From NCBI RefSeq assembly GCF_965221685.1, contig NZ_OZ244907.1: a stretch of 64,000 nucleotides of DNA; one strand, 5' to 3'. Positions within the stretch are counted from its first letter, which is position 1. Every line of letters begins with the position of its first letter. Below are positions 1-8,908 of the stretch, piece after piece. Below the pieces are notes generated by a model. The model did not search any database. It worked only from the letters and a program-made list of their open reading frames with translations, and was not told where the DNA came from. A program made the position numbers and the translations under genes. This DNA comes from Palauibacter sp022826685 (GTDB lineage Bacteria > Gemmatimonadota > Gemmatimonadetes > Palauibacterales > Palauibacteraceae).

Positions 1-3000
1 TCGATGACGCTCGCCGACATCGACGGGGACGGGGACCTCGACCTCTACGTGGTGAACAACAAGGTCGCGACGGTGCAGGATCTCTTCCCCCCCGAAGACA
101 TGCAGCCGAGCAGCATCTACCGGCAGACGGAGGAGGGGTTCGAGATCCTCCCCGAGTGGCGGGAACACTACACGCTCGGCGAGGTCCGGGAAGGGATGGT
201 CCCACGACTCGAACTCGCGGAGCCCGACCGGCTCTACCTGAACGACGGAACGGGACGGTTCACGCCGGTGCCGTGGACGGAGGGCGCGTTCCTCGACGAG
301 GAGGGGCGGCCCCTGGAGGCCGAGCCGCTGGAGTGGGGGCTCGCGGCGCGTTTCCAGGACATGGACGGAGACGGGGATCCCGACCTGTACGTCTGCAACG
401 ACTTCCACAGCCCGGACCACATCTGGATCAACGACGGGACGGGGCGTTTCCGGATGCTCGATCCGCTCGCGATGCGGAGTACGAGCTTCGCGTCCATGGC
501 CGTGGATTTTTCGGACGTGGACCGGGACGGATTCACGGACTTCTTCGTGGCGGAGATGCTGAGCCGGGAGCAACGGCTGCGCATGAAGCAGATCGTCGGC
601 GGGGTCGCCGATCCGCAGTTCGCGGGGCGGATCCTGAACCGACCGCAAAAGCCGCGCAACACGCTCTACCTGAGCCGGGGGGACGGGACCTGGACGGAGG
701 CCGCGCAGTTCGCGGGCCTCGACGCGTCCGGCTGGTCGTGGGGCAGCACGTTCGTGGACGTGGATCTCGACGGCTTCGAGGACCTGCTCATCGGGACGGG
801 GCACTTCTACGACGCGATGGACAAGGACGCGGCGCAGAGGGTGGGGTCGATGGACTGGCGGCAGCGGATTCTCGGCTTCCCGCCGCTGCGCCTCTCCAAC
901 GTCGCCTTCCGCAATCGCGGGGACCTGACCTTCGAGGAGGTGGGAGAGGCGTGGGGGTTCGCGGGGGATGAGGATATCACGCACGGGATGGCGGCGGCGG
1001 ACTTCGACGGGGACGGGGACCTGGACATCGTCACGAACCGGCTGCTGGAGCCGGCGGGAGTGTACCGGAACGTGGGCCGGGCACCGCGCGTGGCGGTGCG
1101 GCTCGTCGGCCGGGGACCCAACACCGGCGGCGTCGGGGCGCGGGTTCGCCTCTCGGGCGGCGAGTTGCCGGCGCAGACGAAGGAGATCGTCGCGGGAGGC
1201 CTGTACCTCTCCGGTTCGGAGGCGATGGCGAGCTTCGCCGCCGACGAGGGAGAGATGACGCTCGATGTCACGTGGAGGGACGGGACGACGAGCCGGGTGG
1301 AGGACGTGCGCGCGAACCGCATCTACGAGATCCGGCAACCGGCGGACGGCGGCGCGCCGGCGGCTTCCGGGGCGACGGGATCGGAGGCGCCCCTGTTCGA
1401 CGACGTGTCCGCGCTTCTCGGGCACCGTCACCGGGAGAACGCGTTCGACGACTTCGCGCAGCAGCCGCTCGTCACCTGGCGTCTGGGACAGGGCGGCCCG
1501 GGCGTCGCGTGGAGCGATATCGACGGTGACGGAGACACGGACGCCCTGATCGGCGGTGGGGGCGGCGCCGGCCTTTCGGTCTTCCACGGCGACGGCGAGG
1601 CCGGGTTCTCGCCCGACCGGGGAGCGGGCGGCGGCGGAGCGGCCGGGCCGGCGCCATCCCCGGGCGATCAGACGGGCCTCGTCGTCGTCCCCGGCCGGGC
1701 CGGCGCCACGGTCGTCGTCGGAACCGCGACGTACGACGGCACCGACCGGGCGGCCCCATCGGCTACGGTGCTGCGGTCCTCCGGGACGACGCTCCGCGAG
1801 GCGCAGACGCTCGCGTCCGCCGAATCGAGCACCGGCCCTCTCGCTGCAGCCGACTACGATGGGGACGGCGACGTCGACCTCTTCGCGGGCGGCCGCGTGG
1901 TCCCCGGCCGGTATCCGGTCGCGGCGACCTCTCGCCTCTTCCTCAACGAGGGGGACCGCTACGTCCTCGACGAGTCGAACGCGGCGGCCCTGACCGACGT
2001 GGGTCTCGTGTCCGGCGCCGTCTTCAGCGATGTGGACGCGGACGGAGACCCGGATCTCCTGCTCGCCATCGAGTGGGGACCCGTGCGGCTCTTCGTCAAT
2101 CGCGACGGACGATTCGAAGACGCGACGGCCGCCTTCGGGCTCGAGTCCCGGACCGGGTGGTGGAACGGGGTGACGGCGGGAGACCTGAACGGAGACGGGC
2201 TGCCCGACCTCATCGCCTCCAACCGGGGCCTCAACTCGCAGTTCACCGCGAGCTCCGAGCGCCCGGCGACCGCCTATCACGCCGATCTCGACAACGATGG
2301 CTTCCGCGATGTGATCGAGGCGCGCTACGACGAGTTCACGCGCTCGATGGTGCCGGTGCGGGGACTCCTCACGCTGGCCGGCGGCCTCCCCTTCCTTCGC
2401 GGCCGCATCCAGGGGTTCGAGCACTACGGACAGCTGGGCGTGAACGAGATCCTGGAGCAGCCCGCGGATCTCCTCCCGACGGTCGAGGCGACGACGCTCG
2501 CGCACACCGTGTTCATCAACCGAGGGGGGTCGTTCGAGGCGTTCGAGCTGCCGCGCGAAGCGCAGTTGGCACCGGCGTTTCACGCGGGCGTGGCCGACGT
2601 GGACGGCGACGGACACGAGGATGTCTTCCTGAGCCAGAACCTGTTCGCGCTGCGCGGCGAGGCGGACCGGAACGACGGGGGACGCGGCCTGTGGCTGCGT
2701 GGCGACGGAACGGGGGCGCTGACGCCGGTCCCGGGACAGCGGTCGGGCATCGCGGTGTACGGCGAGCAGCGCGGGGCGGCGTTCGCGGACTACGATGCCG
2801 ATGGGCGCGTGGACGTCCTCATCAGCCAGAACGCGGCCGGGACGAAGCTGTACCGCAATACCGGCGCGAAGCCCGGGCTGCGTGTCCGGCTGCGCGGCGG
2901 CCCCGGCAACCCGGCGGCCATCGGCGCCGCCATCCGCCTCGAGTACGCCGGTGGGACCCTCGGTCCGCTGCGAGAGGTGCGGGCCGGCGGAGGCTACTGG

Positions 3001-3216
3001 TCGCAGGACGATCCGGTTCAGGTGATGGGGTTGGCGACCACGCCGACCGCCGTCCGCGTCCGCTGGCCCGATGGCTCCGAGACGGTCACGCCGCTGGACG
3101 GCCGACTCCGCTGGAGGTCACGATCGACGCGGGCGGCACGCTCGCCGCCCGCCGGTAGAAGCCGGAGCAGCCCGGCGGGGGGCGCTTCGCCGCCCCGGGC
3201 GTTCAGCCGCCCTTGA
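1..3216 (+). CDS. FG-GAP/VCBS repeat protein with two ASPIC/UnbV domains (5' end off window, probable 3' frameshift)
   Basis: The open frame runs in from the window edge, so the true start is missing. About a dozen calcium-binding-type FG-GAP/VCBS motifs of the form D-x-D-x-D-G-x-x-D are visible (for example DIDGDGDLDLYV, DMDGDGDPDLYV, DYDGDGDVDLF), as expected for a beta-propeller secreted or surface protein. Two ASPIC/UnbV-type segments occur, near residues 370-440 and near the C-terminus (RVRLRGGPGNPAAIGAAIRLEY). After WPDGSETVTPLDG the frame turns into low-complexity R/S/P sequence. The frame starting at position 3102 instead gives TPLEVTIDAGGTLAARR and a stop at 3156-3158, the natural ending of this family. 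A one-base indel near 3097-3108 is therefore likely, and the real gene probably ends at 3158. The family is common in Bacteroidota, Planctomycetota and Gemmatimonadota. The exact function is unknown. Confidence 0.85.
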   Translation, partial: SMTLADIDGDGDLDLYVVNNKVATVQDLFPPEDMQPSSIYRQTEEGFEILPEWREHYTLGEVREGMVPRLELAEPDRLYLNDGTGRFTPVPWTEGAFLDEEGRPLEAEPLEWGLAARFQDMDGDGDPDLYVCNDFHSPDHIWINDGTGRFRMLDPLAMRSTSFASMAVDFSDVDRDGFTDFFVAEMLSREQRLRMKQIVGGVADPQFAGRILNRPQKPRNTLYLSRGDGTWTEAAQFAGLDASGWSWGSTFVDVDLDGFEDLLIGTGHFYDAMDKDAAQRVGSMDWRQRILGFPPLRLSNVAFRNRGDLTFEEVGEAWGFAGDEDITHGMAAADFDGDGDLDIVTNRLLEPAGVYRNVGRAPRVAVRLVGRGPNTGGVGARVRLSGGELPAQTKEIVAGGLYLSGSEAMASFAADEGEMTLDVTWRDGTTSRVEDVRANRIYEIRQPADGGAPAASGATGSEAPLFDDVSALLGHRHRENAFDDFAQQPLVTWRLGQGGPGVAWSDIDGDGDTDALIGGGGGAGLSVFHGDGEAGFSPDRGAGGGGAAGPAPSPGDQTGLVVVPGRAGATVVVGTATYDGTDRAAPSATVLRSSGTTLREAQTLASAESSTGPLAAADYDGDGDVDLFAGGRVVPGRYPVAATSRLFLNEGDRYVLDESNAAALTDVGLVSGAVFSDVDADGDPDLLLAIEWGPVRLFVNRDGRFEDATAAFGLESRTGWWNGVTAGDLNGDGLPDLIASNRGLNSQFTASSERPATAYHADLDNDGFRDVIEARYDEFTRSMVPVRGLLTLAGGLPFLRGRIQGFEHYGQLGVNEILEQPADLLPTVEATTLAHTVFINRGGSFEAFELPREAQLAPAFHAGVADVDGDGHEDVFLSQNLFALRGEADRNDGGRGLWLRGDGTGALTPVPGQRSGIAVYGEQRGAAFADYDADGRVDVLISQNAAGTKLYRNTGAKPGLRVRLRGGPGNPAAIGAAIRLEYAGGTLGPLREVRAGGGYWSQDDPVQVMGLATTPTAVRVRWPDGSETVTPLDGRLRWRSRSTRAARSPPAGRSRSSPAGGASPPRAFSRP
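3179..3196. terminator. possible bidirectional hairpin between convergent genes
   Basis: GGGGCG - CTTCGC - CGCCCC forms a 6-bp GC stem between the probable true end of the FG-GAP gene (3158) and the end of the convergent SnoaL-like gene (3203). There is no clear U-tract, so this is only a candidate. Confidence 0.3.
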
Positions 3217-3730
3217 GGGTGCGGATGCGCTCGGCGACCTCGCGGGCCATCTCGTTGGGAATCGGGATCGTGAGGTTGTACTGCGCGATCTTCCAACCCC
3301 CGCCTTCCATCACGAGCACGCCGCTGCCGCGCGTTTCGCCGAGGTTGGCGTTCTCCAGACGCTCGTCGAACCAGGCGGTGCGCCCCCCGGGCGCGATGGA
3401 GATGTGGCGCTCGAGCATGTGGTAGGTCCAGCCGGTGCCCGTGTCGAAGCGGGCCTTCGTGTAGTCCATGAACTCCTCGCGCGTCCAGCGCTCGGTCGCG
3501 TCGGTGCCGAGGAAGACGGCCTCGTCGGCGTAGAGGCTGAAGTAGCGGTCGAAGTCGGCCTGCGAGGCCGCCTCGTGGAGCGCGTCGAGGATCGCGGAGA
3601 CGTCGGCCCGGGCATTGTCCTGCCCGGCGAGAGGCGCGGCCGGGAGCACCGGCGCGATGAGGAAGGCGAGGACGGCAAAGCGAGCCAGGGGGCGATGCGG
3701 CCGGCGGCCGGCGTTGTTCATCACGTTCAT
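3203..3730 (-). CDS. secreted SnoaL-like / DUF4440-type protein
   Basis: A 175-residue protein. It begins with a basic, hydrophobic signal peptide (about residues 1-36, ending near PLAGQ). A single NTF2/SnoaL-like fold follows, with the typical helix and sheet pattern: ILDALHEAASQADFDRYFSLYADEAVFLGTDATERWTREEF, then a Gly-rich strand and WKIAQYNLTIPIPN. DUF4440/SnoaL_3 proteins of this kind are small alpha+beta cone proteins, often of unknown substrate. The ATG at 3730 is chosen because AGGAG lies 5 nt upstream; a second in-frame ATG at 3721 has worse spacing. The gene is divergent from the amidohydrolase, with 105 bp between the starts. A much longer open frame on this strand (to 5326) is a shadow of the amidohydrolase. 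Confidence 0.8.
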   Translation of the reverse strand: MNVMNNAGRRPHRPLARFAVLAFLIAPVLPAAPLAGQDNARADVSAILDALHEAASQADFDRYFSLYADEAVFLGTDATERWTREEFMDYTKARFDTGTGWTYHMLERHISIAPGGRTAWFDERLENANLGETRGSGVLVMEGGGWKIAQYNLTIPIPNEMAREVAERIRTLKGG

Positions 3731-3835
3731 CACAGCTCCTCCGGATCTGGCAGCCCCTGCAGCGAGAGCTCTGCCGGGGCCGCGGGTGTCGCGTGATCCT
3801 ACCTGAGCCGCGCACGAGCAACTAGTCTTGATGTC

Positions 3836-5155
3836 ATGCCCCCATGCGCTACCGATTCGACGCGAAGCCACAGGGCTCTGATCGCCCGAGCGGCCGCCGC
3901 CGTCCTCACGATCCCGGTCGTGGGCGGGTGCGCGACGGACGCCGGGCAGGACGCGTCGGGTCTGCACGCCGCCGATCCGGGCGCCGCGGTCGTGATTCGG
4001 GCGGACCGGATCCTCGACGGGCGCGGCGCCGTGCTCACGGGTCGGGAACTCGTGGTCCGCGACGGCCGGATCGAAGCCATCGCCGCGGAGGGAACCACGG
4101 AGGGCGCCGTGGTATACAAACTTCCGGGGGCGACCGCGCTTCCGGGGCTCATCGACACGCACGTTCATCTCGGCTGGCACTTCGACGCGGCGACGGGACG
4201 ACTGGGCAGTGCGGGGCCGACGAGCACGGCGGAGGACCGGGTGCTCTATGCGGCCGAGAACGCGTGGAACATGCTCGCGAGCGGCGTTACGACGGTGCAG
4301 AGCCTCGGCGGACCGGAGGATGTGCCGGTCCGGGACGCGATTGCGCGCGGATCGCTCCCGGGGCCGCGGATCCTGACGTCGATCCTGCCGATCACGGCCG
4401 GGAGCGGCGGACCGGAGGAGATCCGGGCGCGCGTGGACACGCTGGCCGAGGCGGGCGCGGACGTGATCAAGATCTTCGCCTCCGCCAGCATCAGGGTCGG
4501 CGGCGCGCCCACGCTGAGCCAGGAACAGCTCGACGCCGCCTGTGGCCAGGCGCGCGAGCACGGCCTGCGCGCCGTGGTCCACGCCCACGGCCCCGAGAGC
4601 GCGAGGCGCTCGGCCCTCGCCGGCTGCCGGCAGATCGAGCACGGCGCCCTCCTCGACCGCGAGACGCTGGAACTCCTGGCCGAACACGGACTCTACTACG
4701 ATCCGCACACGCACCTGATCTTCGAGAACTACTTCGTGAACCAGGACCGCTACCTCGGCATCGGGAACTACACCGAAGAGGGATTCCGCCAGATGCGCGA
4801 GGCCGTGCCGGTCGCGCTCGGCGCCTTCCGCGAAGCGCTCGACGTCGAAGGGCTCGACATCGTGTTCGGAACCGACGCCGTGGCGGGCGCGCACGGGCGC
4901 AACTGGACGGAACTGGTGTACAGGGTGCGTGAAGGCGGACAGGACGCGATGGAGGCCATCATTTCGGCCACGAGCCTGGCAGCGGCTTCGCTCGAACTCG
5001 AGGAGACGGTGGGCACCCTCGCGCCGGGGTTCGAGGCCGACGTGATCGCGGTCGCGGGCGACCCGACGGCCGATATCGGCGCCCTCGAGCACGTCGTACT
5101 CGTGATGCGGGGCGGAGTCGTCTACCGACACCGGCCGCTCGCGGGGACTCCGTGA
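3836..5155 (+). CDS. amidohydrolase-family lipoprotein (imidazolonepropionase-like metal-dependent hydrolase)
   Basis: A 439-residue protein. Residues 1-32 form a lipoprotein signal with lipobox VVGGC (Cys32), so it should be exported and lipid-anchored. The amidohydrolase metal-site residues are all present: HxH at H109/H111 in LIDTHVHLG, a candidate carboxylated lysine K212 in ADVIKIFAS, H249 in VVHAHG, H269 in IEHG and D347 in FGTDAVAG. The N-terminal beta-sandwich (VVIRADRILDGRGAVLTGRELVVRDGRIEAI) and a C-terminal segment (VGTLAPGFEADVIAVAGDP) complete the two-domain fold. It resembles the Xaa-Pro dipeptidase/prolidase-like and imidazolonepropionase-like amidohydrolases. The substrate is unknown. 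No clear Shine-Dalgarno precedes the ATG. Confidence 0.88.
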   Translation: MPPCATDSTRSHRALIARAAAAVLTIPVVGGCATDAGQDASGLHAADPGAAVVIRADRILDGRGAVLTGRELVVRDGRIEAIAAEGTTEGAVVYKLPGATALPGLIDTHVHLGWHFDAATGRLGSAGPTSTAEDRVLYAAENAWNMLASGVTTVQSLGGPEDVPVRDAIARGSLPGPRILTSILPITAGSGGPEEIRARVDTLAEAGADVIKIFASASIRVGGAPTLSQEQLDAACGQAREHGLRAVVHAHGPESARRSALAGCRQIEHGALLDRETLELLAEHGLYYDPHTHLIFENYFVNQDRYLGIGNYTEEGFRQMREAVPVALGAFREALDVEGLDIVFGTDAVAGAHGRNWTELVYRVREGGQDAMEAIISATSLAAASLELEETVGTLAPGFEADVIAVAGDPTADIGALEHVVLVMRGGVVYRHRPLAGTP

Positions 5156-5234
5156 AGCGGCGATCCGCCGGCGGCGGCACGGCGATCCGCCGACACACCG
5201 ACACCTGGAGAGGGGGACTCTCGTAAGGAGGCGC

Positions 5235-5480
5235 ATGAAACGCTCGATCGAAGATGCGCAGCAGCGACTCGCCGAGAAGCTGCTTTCGCGCAGGGACGTG
5301 TCCGCCGTGGGCATCGGAGCCGACAACGGGGACCCGTGCCTGAAGGTCTACCTCTCCGGGTCCTCTTCCCGGAAATCGATCCCCGACCGCTACGAAGGAC
5401 ACCCGGTGCGGGTGGTCGGCGGGGGCCCGTTCCGGGCGCAGGGGAACGGACCGGCGGGCTCATCGGCCGGCAGCGCGTGA
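5235..5480 (+). CDS. small protein with a VGIG-type domain paired with the downstream protease
   Basis: An 81-residue protein with a strong ribosome-binding site (AAGGAGG, 3 nt before ATG). Its core, VSAVGIGADNGDPCLKVYLSG followed by IPDRYEGHPVRVVGGGPF, has the same order of elements as residues 78-131 of the next gene: PGVVGVGIG, TIKVFVDPS, IPETLGLFPVTVEPAGPF. The small protein therefore looks like a stand-alone copy of the protease's N-terminal domain. It has no signal peptide or membrane segment. It lies 19 nt upstream of the protease gene, probably co-transcribed. I know of no functional name; an inhibitory or chaperone role towards the protease is only a guess. Confidence 0.75.
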   Translation: MKRSIEDAQQRLAEKLLSRRDVSAVGIGADNGDPCLKVYLSGSSSRKSIPDRYEGHPVRVVGGGPFRAQGNGPAGSSAGSA

Positions 5481-5499
5481 CGGGCGGAGAGGACAGGCG

Positions 5500-6645
5500 A
5501 TGACGCCGCGCCGGAACCTCGTTCTTGCGATTACGATCGCGGTCGCCACGTGCGTCGGGGTCGGCATCCACTGGACGCTGACGTCCTGGCCGACACGGCC
5601 CCCGACGCTGCCTCCGCCGCGGCTTCCCACGCGTCCGCCGCTGCGTCCCCCGGGCCCCTCCGCCCAGGAGTGGCTCGCCGCCGCCATGCAGGTACAGAGC
5701 GACAACGAATCGACGCTCTTCGCCGTTCCGGGCGTGGTCGGCGTGGGAATCGGGTTCACGGACGCCGGAGCGCCGACGATCAAGGTCTTCGTCGACCCTT
5801 CCGCGTCCCCCGTATCCCGTGGTCTCCAGGGCATCCCGGAGACGCTCGGCCTCTTCCCCGTCACCGTCGAGCCGGCGGGTCCGTTCCGCGTCCTCCCGCC
5901 GGAACCCGTCGCCCCGGTTTCTGCGGACGAAGGGCCGGTACCCACGGGCCGCTTCGATCGGCCGGTGCCGATGGGCGTGTCCACGGGCCACACCCGCTCC
6001 ACGGCGGGCACGATCGGCGCCGTCGTGACCGATGGCGAGCGCCGGTACGTGCTCAGCAACTGGCATGTGTTCGTGCCGGGCGGCGAGGGGCAGCCGGGCG
6101 ACGTTCTCCTGCAGCCGGGACCCGTCGATGGCGGCTCGGACCCGGGGGACGCAATCGCGACCCTCGCGGCGTTCGAACCCGTGGTCCTGTCGCCGTTCGC
6201 GTCGAACCGGATCGATGCGGCGATCGCGCGCACGGACGAGGTGCTGCCGGAGACGCCGGTGGGGGGCTATGGGTCGCCGCGCAGCACGACCATGGCGGCG
6301 AAGCCGGGGCTGCAGGTCCAGAAGTACGGGCGGACGACGCGCCTCACGGTCGGGGAGGTGGAGGCGGTCAACGCGTCGATCAACGTGACCTACGGGTCGG
6401 CCGGGTCGCAGGTGGGCCGCTTTGTCGGTCAGATCATGGTGTGCTGCAACTTCAGCAAGGGCGGCGATTCCGGTTCCCTGATCGTGGCGCGCGATCTGGA
6501 CCGCGACGGGAACGCGGGCCCGGACGACCGCAAGCCGGTCGCGCTGCTCTTCGCCGGCGACGGCCGGCTCACGATCGCGAACCCGATCGACCTCGTGCTC
6601 GACCGCTTCGACGTGACGATCGTGGGCGAGGACGCCGGCCGCTGA
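5500..6645 (+). CDS. membrane-anchored or secreted trypsin-like serine peptidase
   Basis: A 381-residue protein. Residues 7-24 are a hydrophobic signal or anchor, followed by a proline-rich linker (about 31-53) and the VGIG-type domain (78-131) shared with the preceding small protein. The catalytic domain follows. His189 lies in YVLSNWHVF, Asp239 in NRIDAAIA and Ser324 in GGDSGSLIV, giving the His-Asp-Ser order of chymotrypsin-fold peptidases. The oxyanion GDSGS motif is intact, so the enzyme should be active. A hairpin terminator follows at 6661-6685. The substrate is unknown. Confidence 0.85.
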   Translation: MTPRRNLVLAITIAVATCVGVGIHWTLTSWPTRPPTLPPPRLPTRPPLRPPGPSAQEWLAAAMQVQSDNESTLFAVPGVVGVGIGFTDAGAPTIKVFVDPSASPVSRGLQGIPETLGLFPVTVEPAGPFRVLPPEPVAPVSADEGPVPTGRFDRPVPMGVSTGHTRSTAGTIGAVVTDGERRYVLSNWHVFVPGGEGQPGDVLLQPGPVDGGSDPGDAIATLAAFEPVVLSPFASNRIDAAIARTDEVLPETPVGGYGSPRSTTMAAKPGLQVQKYGRTTRLTVGEVEAVNASINVTYGSAGSQVGRFVGQIMVCCNFSKGGDSGSLIVARDLDRDGNAGPDDRKPVALLFAGDGRLTIANPIDLVLDRFDVTIVGEDAGR

Positions 6646-6660
6646 CGCCGGCCCCTTCAC

Positions 6661-6685
6661 GGCTGGCCGGTGGTGCCGGCCAGTC
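6661..6685 (+). terminator. intrinsic-type terminator after the protease gene
   Basis: CTGGCCGG - TGGTG - CCGGCCAG is a perfect 8-bp stem. It can be extended by a G-U and a G-C pair, and a short T-containing stretch (AGTAGTTT) follows. It separates the protease from the DUF3311/symporter genes. Confidence 0.55.
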
Positions 6686-6700
6686 AGTAGTTTGGCGACC

Positions 6701-6925
6701 ATGACACGCTTCCGGTCGCATTTCCTGCCACGAACGCCGACGGGCCGCCGGCTCACCGCCCTCTTCCTGGTGCTGTTCGCGTTCACGCAGTGGCCGTTCG
6801 TTTACGTGATCGGGAACCGCGTCGAGCCGTGGATCGGCGGCATGCCCTTCCTCTACGTGTACCTGCTCGTCCTCTACTGCCTCCTCATCGGGGTCCTGAT
6901 CCGGGTGCAGAGGCGGGGACTCTGA
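6701..6925 (+). CDS. DUF3311-family small membrane protein
   Basis: A 74-residue protein with two predicted transmembrane helices (TALFLVLFAFTQWPFVYVIG and FLYVYLLVLYCLLIGVLI) separated by NRVEPWIGGMP. The NRVEP signature between two helices is characteristic of DUF3311 proteins, which are typically encoded just before a sodium:solute symporter. Its TGA overlaps the symporter's ATG by one base (TGATG), so the two should be translationally coupled. I prefer the ATG at 6701 over an in-frame TTG at 6692. Confidence 0.8.
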   Translation: MTRFRSHFLPRTPTGRRLTALFLVLFAFTQWPFVYVIGNRVEPWIGGMPFLYVYLLVLYCLLIGVLIRVQRRGL

Positions 6926-8418
6926 TGGAGGCCTGGGTCGTCGCGACCGGCCTCATCTTCGTCTATCTCGTCGCCACCATCGTGCTGGGGGCGGTCGCGA
7001 ACCGGCGCATGTCGGTGGACCTGGAGGACTTTCTCCTCTACGGACGCAAAGCCGGGTTCATCGTCCTCTATCTCACCGTCGTCGCCACCTATCATTCGGC
7101 GTTCGCCTTCCTCGGTTCGGGCGGTTTCTTCTACACGCACGGGATCGGGTTCTGGGCGGCGGGCGCGTGGACCGTGCTCGTCGGCGGGATCACCTACGTG
7201 CTCGGGAGCCGGATCTGGGCGCTGGGGAAGACCTTCGGCTACATCACGCCGGCCGACCTGCTGGCGGACTTCTACGAGTCGGATGCGGTGCGGGTCGTGA
7301 CCGCCATCGTGTCGGTGCTGTTCACGATCCTCTACATCCAGGTCCAGGCGGTGGGGCTGGGCTACATCCTCTCCGTCGCGTCCGGCGACCGGATCTCGTT
7401 CGAGCTGGGGACGCTGATACTGCTCGTGGTGGCCGCGGGCTATCTCATCGCGGGGGGTCTGCGCGCGGTCTACTGGACGGACGTGATCCAGGGCGTGTGG
7501 ATGTACGTCGCCGTGTGGGCCGGCGCCCTCGTGCTCGCCTTCGAGCTGTTCGGCGGGCCGTTCGAGCTGTGGCGGCAGGTCGCGGCGCAGCGGCCCGATC
7601 TGCTGACGCTTCCGGGGCCGGAGGGCTTCTTCACGCCGGGGATGTGGTTCGGGATGATCGTCGTGCTCTCCTTCGGCATCATCTTCCAGCCGCACCTCTT
7701 CATCCGGTACTACACCGCCGTCTCGGCCCGCACGATCAAGCTGCTGGGCGCGACGACGCCGATCTATCTCATGACGCTCTACATCCCGGCGGCGCTCGTG
7801 GGTCTGGGGGGCGCGCTCGTGATGCCGGACATCGCGATCCCGGACCGGATCTTCCCGGAGATGCTCTTCGCGTATGCGCCGGCCTGGCTCACGGGCGCGA
7901 TCCTGGCCGGCGCGACGGCGGCGGCGATGTCCACGCTCGACTCGATGCTTCACGCGAACATGACGGTGCTGACGCGCGACGTGTACCAGCGCTACATCCG
8001 CACCGGCGCGAGCCAGAACCACTACATCCTCATCGGCCGGCTGATCGTCGTGGCCCTCCTCGCCGTCGGGTACCTCCTCTCCGTGAGCACGTTCGATTTC
8101 CTCGTTCAGCTCGTGGCTCTGTCGGGTTCGGGGGCGCTGCAGCTGATGCCGGCCGTTCTCGGGGTCTGCTTCCCGGGCCGACACCTGACGACGAAGGCGG
8201 GAGTGATCGCAGGCATCGGGGCGGGTCTCGCGACGCTGTGCGTGACGCTCCTCGTCGTGCCTCATCCCCTGGGCCTGCACGGCGGGGTGTGGGGACTGCT
8301 CGTGAACTTCGTCGTGACCTGGGTCGTGAGCCGGTTCACGGTTCCGCCGAGCGACGTGACCGTGTCGCGGATCCACGGCGCGGTCGAACGCTTCGTGTAC
8401 GAGGGCGACCCCGCGTGA
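6925..8418 (+). CDS. sodium:solute symporter family transporter
   Basis: A 497-residue integral membrane protein with many hydrophobic helices. Family hallmarks are the N-terminal DFLLYGRKAGFIVLYLTVVATYHSAFAFLGSGGFFYTHG region and the helix-8 region AAAMSTLDSMLHANMTVLTRDVYQRYI, where conserved small and hydroxyl residues bind Na+. It is about the usual length of SSF members. The substrate cannot be assigned; organic and amino acids or sugars are typical for SSF proteins partnered with DUF3311. The start is fixed by the one-base overlap with the DUF3311 gene; a longer frame reaching back to 6790 is an artefact. Confidence 0.92.
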   Translation: MEAWVVATGLIFVYLVATIVLGAVANRRMSVDLEDFLLYGRKAGFIVLYLTVVATYHSAFAFLGSGGFFYTHGIGFWAAGAWTVLVGGITYVLGSRIWALGKTFGYITPADLLADFYESDAVRVVTAIVSVLFTILYIQVQAVGLGYILSVASGDRISFELGTLILLVVAAGYLIAGGLRAVYWTDVIQGVWMYVAVWAGALVLAFELFGGPFELWRQVAAQRPDLLTLPGPEGFFTPGMWFGMIVVLSFGIIFQPHLFIRYYTAVSARTIKLLGATTPIYLMTLYIPAALVGLGGALVMPDIAIPDRIFPEMLFAYAPAWLTGAILAGATAAAMSTLDSMLHANMTVLTRDVYQRYIRTGASQNHYILIGRLIVVALLAVGYLLSVSTFDFLVQLVALSGSGALQLMPAVLGVCFPGRHLTTKAGVIAGIGAGLATLCVTLLVVPHPLGLHGGVWGLLVNFVVTWVVSRFTVPPSDVTVSRIHGAVERFVYEGDPA

Positions 8419-8439
8419 GCCCGGCCGGAGTCTGACGCC

Positions 8440-8892
8440 GTGGGCAGGCTCGTCGGAAGCGTCGCCCTCCTGGCGCTCGCACTCTTCGTGTTCGTGGGGT
8501 TCCTTCGCTCGGGCGCCGATCCGTTCGCCCTGAGAACGCTCTTCGCTCTTTTCATCGCGGCCGGACTGCCCGCCGCGGGCGGCGGCCTGCTCCTCGCGCG
8601 CCACTTCGGGGTCGGGCGCCGCATCGAACACCGGCGGGAGGAACTCCGCCGCGACACGCTCGAGGCCGAGATCCTCAAGATGGCGGGGCGCCACGGCGGT
8701 CGGCTGACGGCGGTCGAGGTTGCGGGGGAACTGGCAGTGCCGACGACGACGGCCGAGGAACTCCTCAACGAACTGATGGCGCGGGAAATGGCCGAGATCG
8801 AGGTCACGGATTCGGGGCTGCTCGTGTACACCTTCCACGACGTCCGGCACCTGTCGGAGAAGGAAGCCGCGCGCGGGCTCCTCGAGCCATGA
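8440..8892 (+). CDS. membrane protein with cytoplasmic winged-helix-like domain
   Basis: A 150-residue protein with a GTG start 21 nt after the symporter stop. Two hydrophobic helices (SVALLALALFVFVGFL and LFALFIAAGLPAAGGGLLLA) are followed by a basic linker (RRIEHRREELRR). A helix-turn-helix-like segment comes next: EILKMAGRHGGRLTAVEVAGELAVPTTTAEELLNELMAREMAEIEVTDSGLLVYTF, resembling a winged helix with its beta-wing. Its position between the symporter and a zinc-ribbon gene suggests one operon. It could sense or regulate at the membrane, but DNA binding is not demonstrated by the sequence. Confidence 0.7.
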   Translation: MGRLVGSVALLALALFVFVGFLRSGADPFALRTLFALFIAAGLPAAGGGLLLARHFGVGRRIEHRREELRRDTLEAEILKMAGRHGGRLTAVEVAGELAVPTTTAEELLNELMAREMAEIEVTDSGLLVYTFHDVRHLSEKEAARGLLEP

Positions 8893-8908
8893 GGGGAGCG
8901 CCGTTGTC

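Noticed and set aside
3731..5326. Long minus-strand extension upstream of the SnoaL-like gene (707-residue open frame)
   Set aside because: It mirrors the amidohydrolase gene, is Arg/Pro/Asp-rich, and the true start with a ribosome-binding site lies at 3730.
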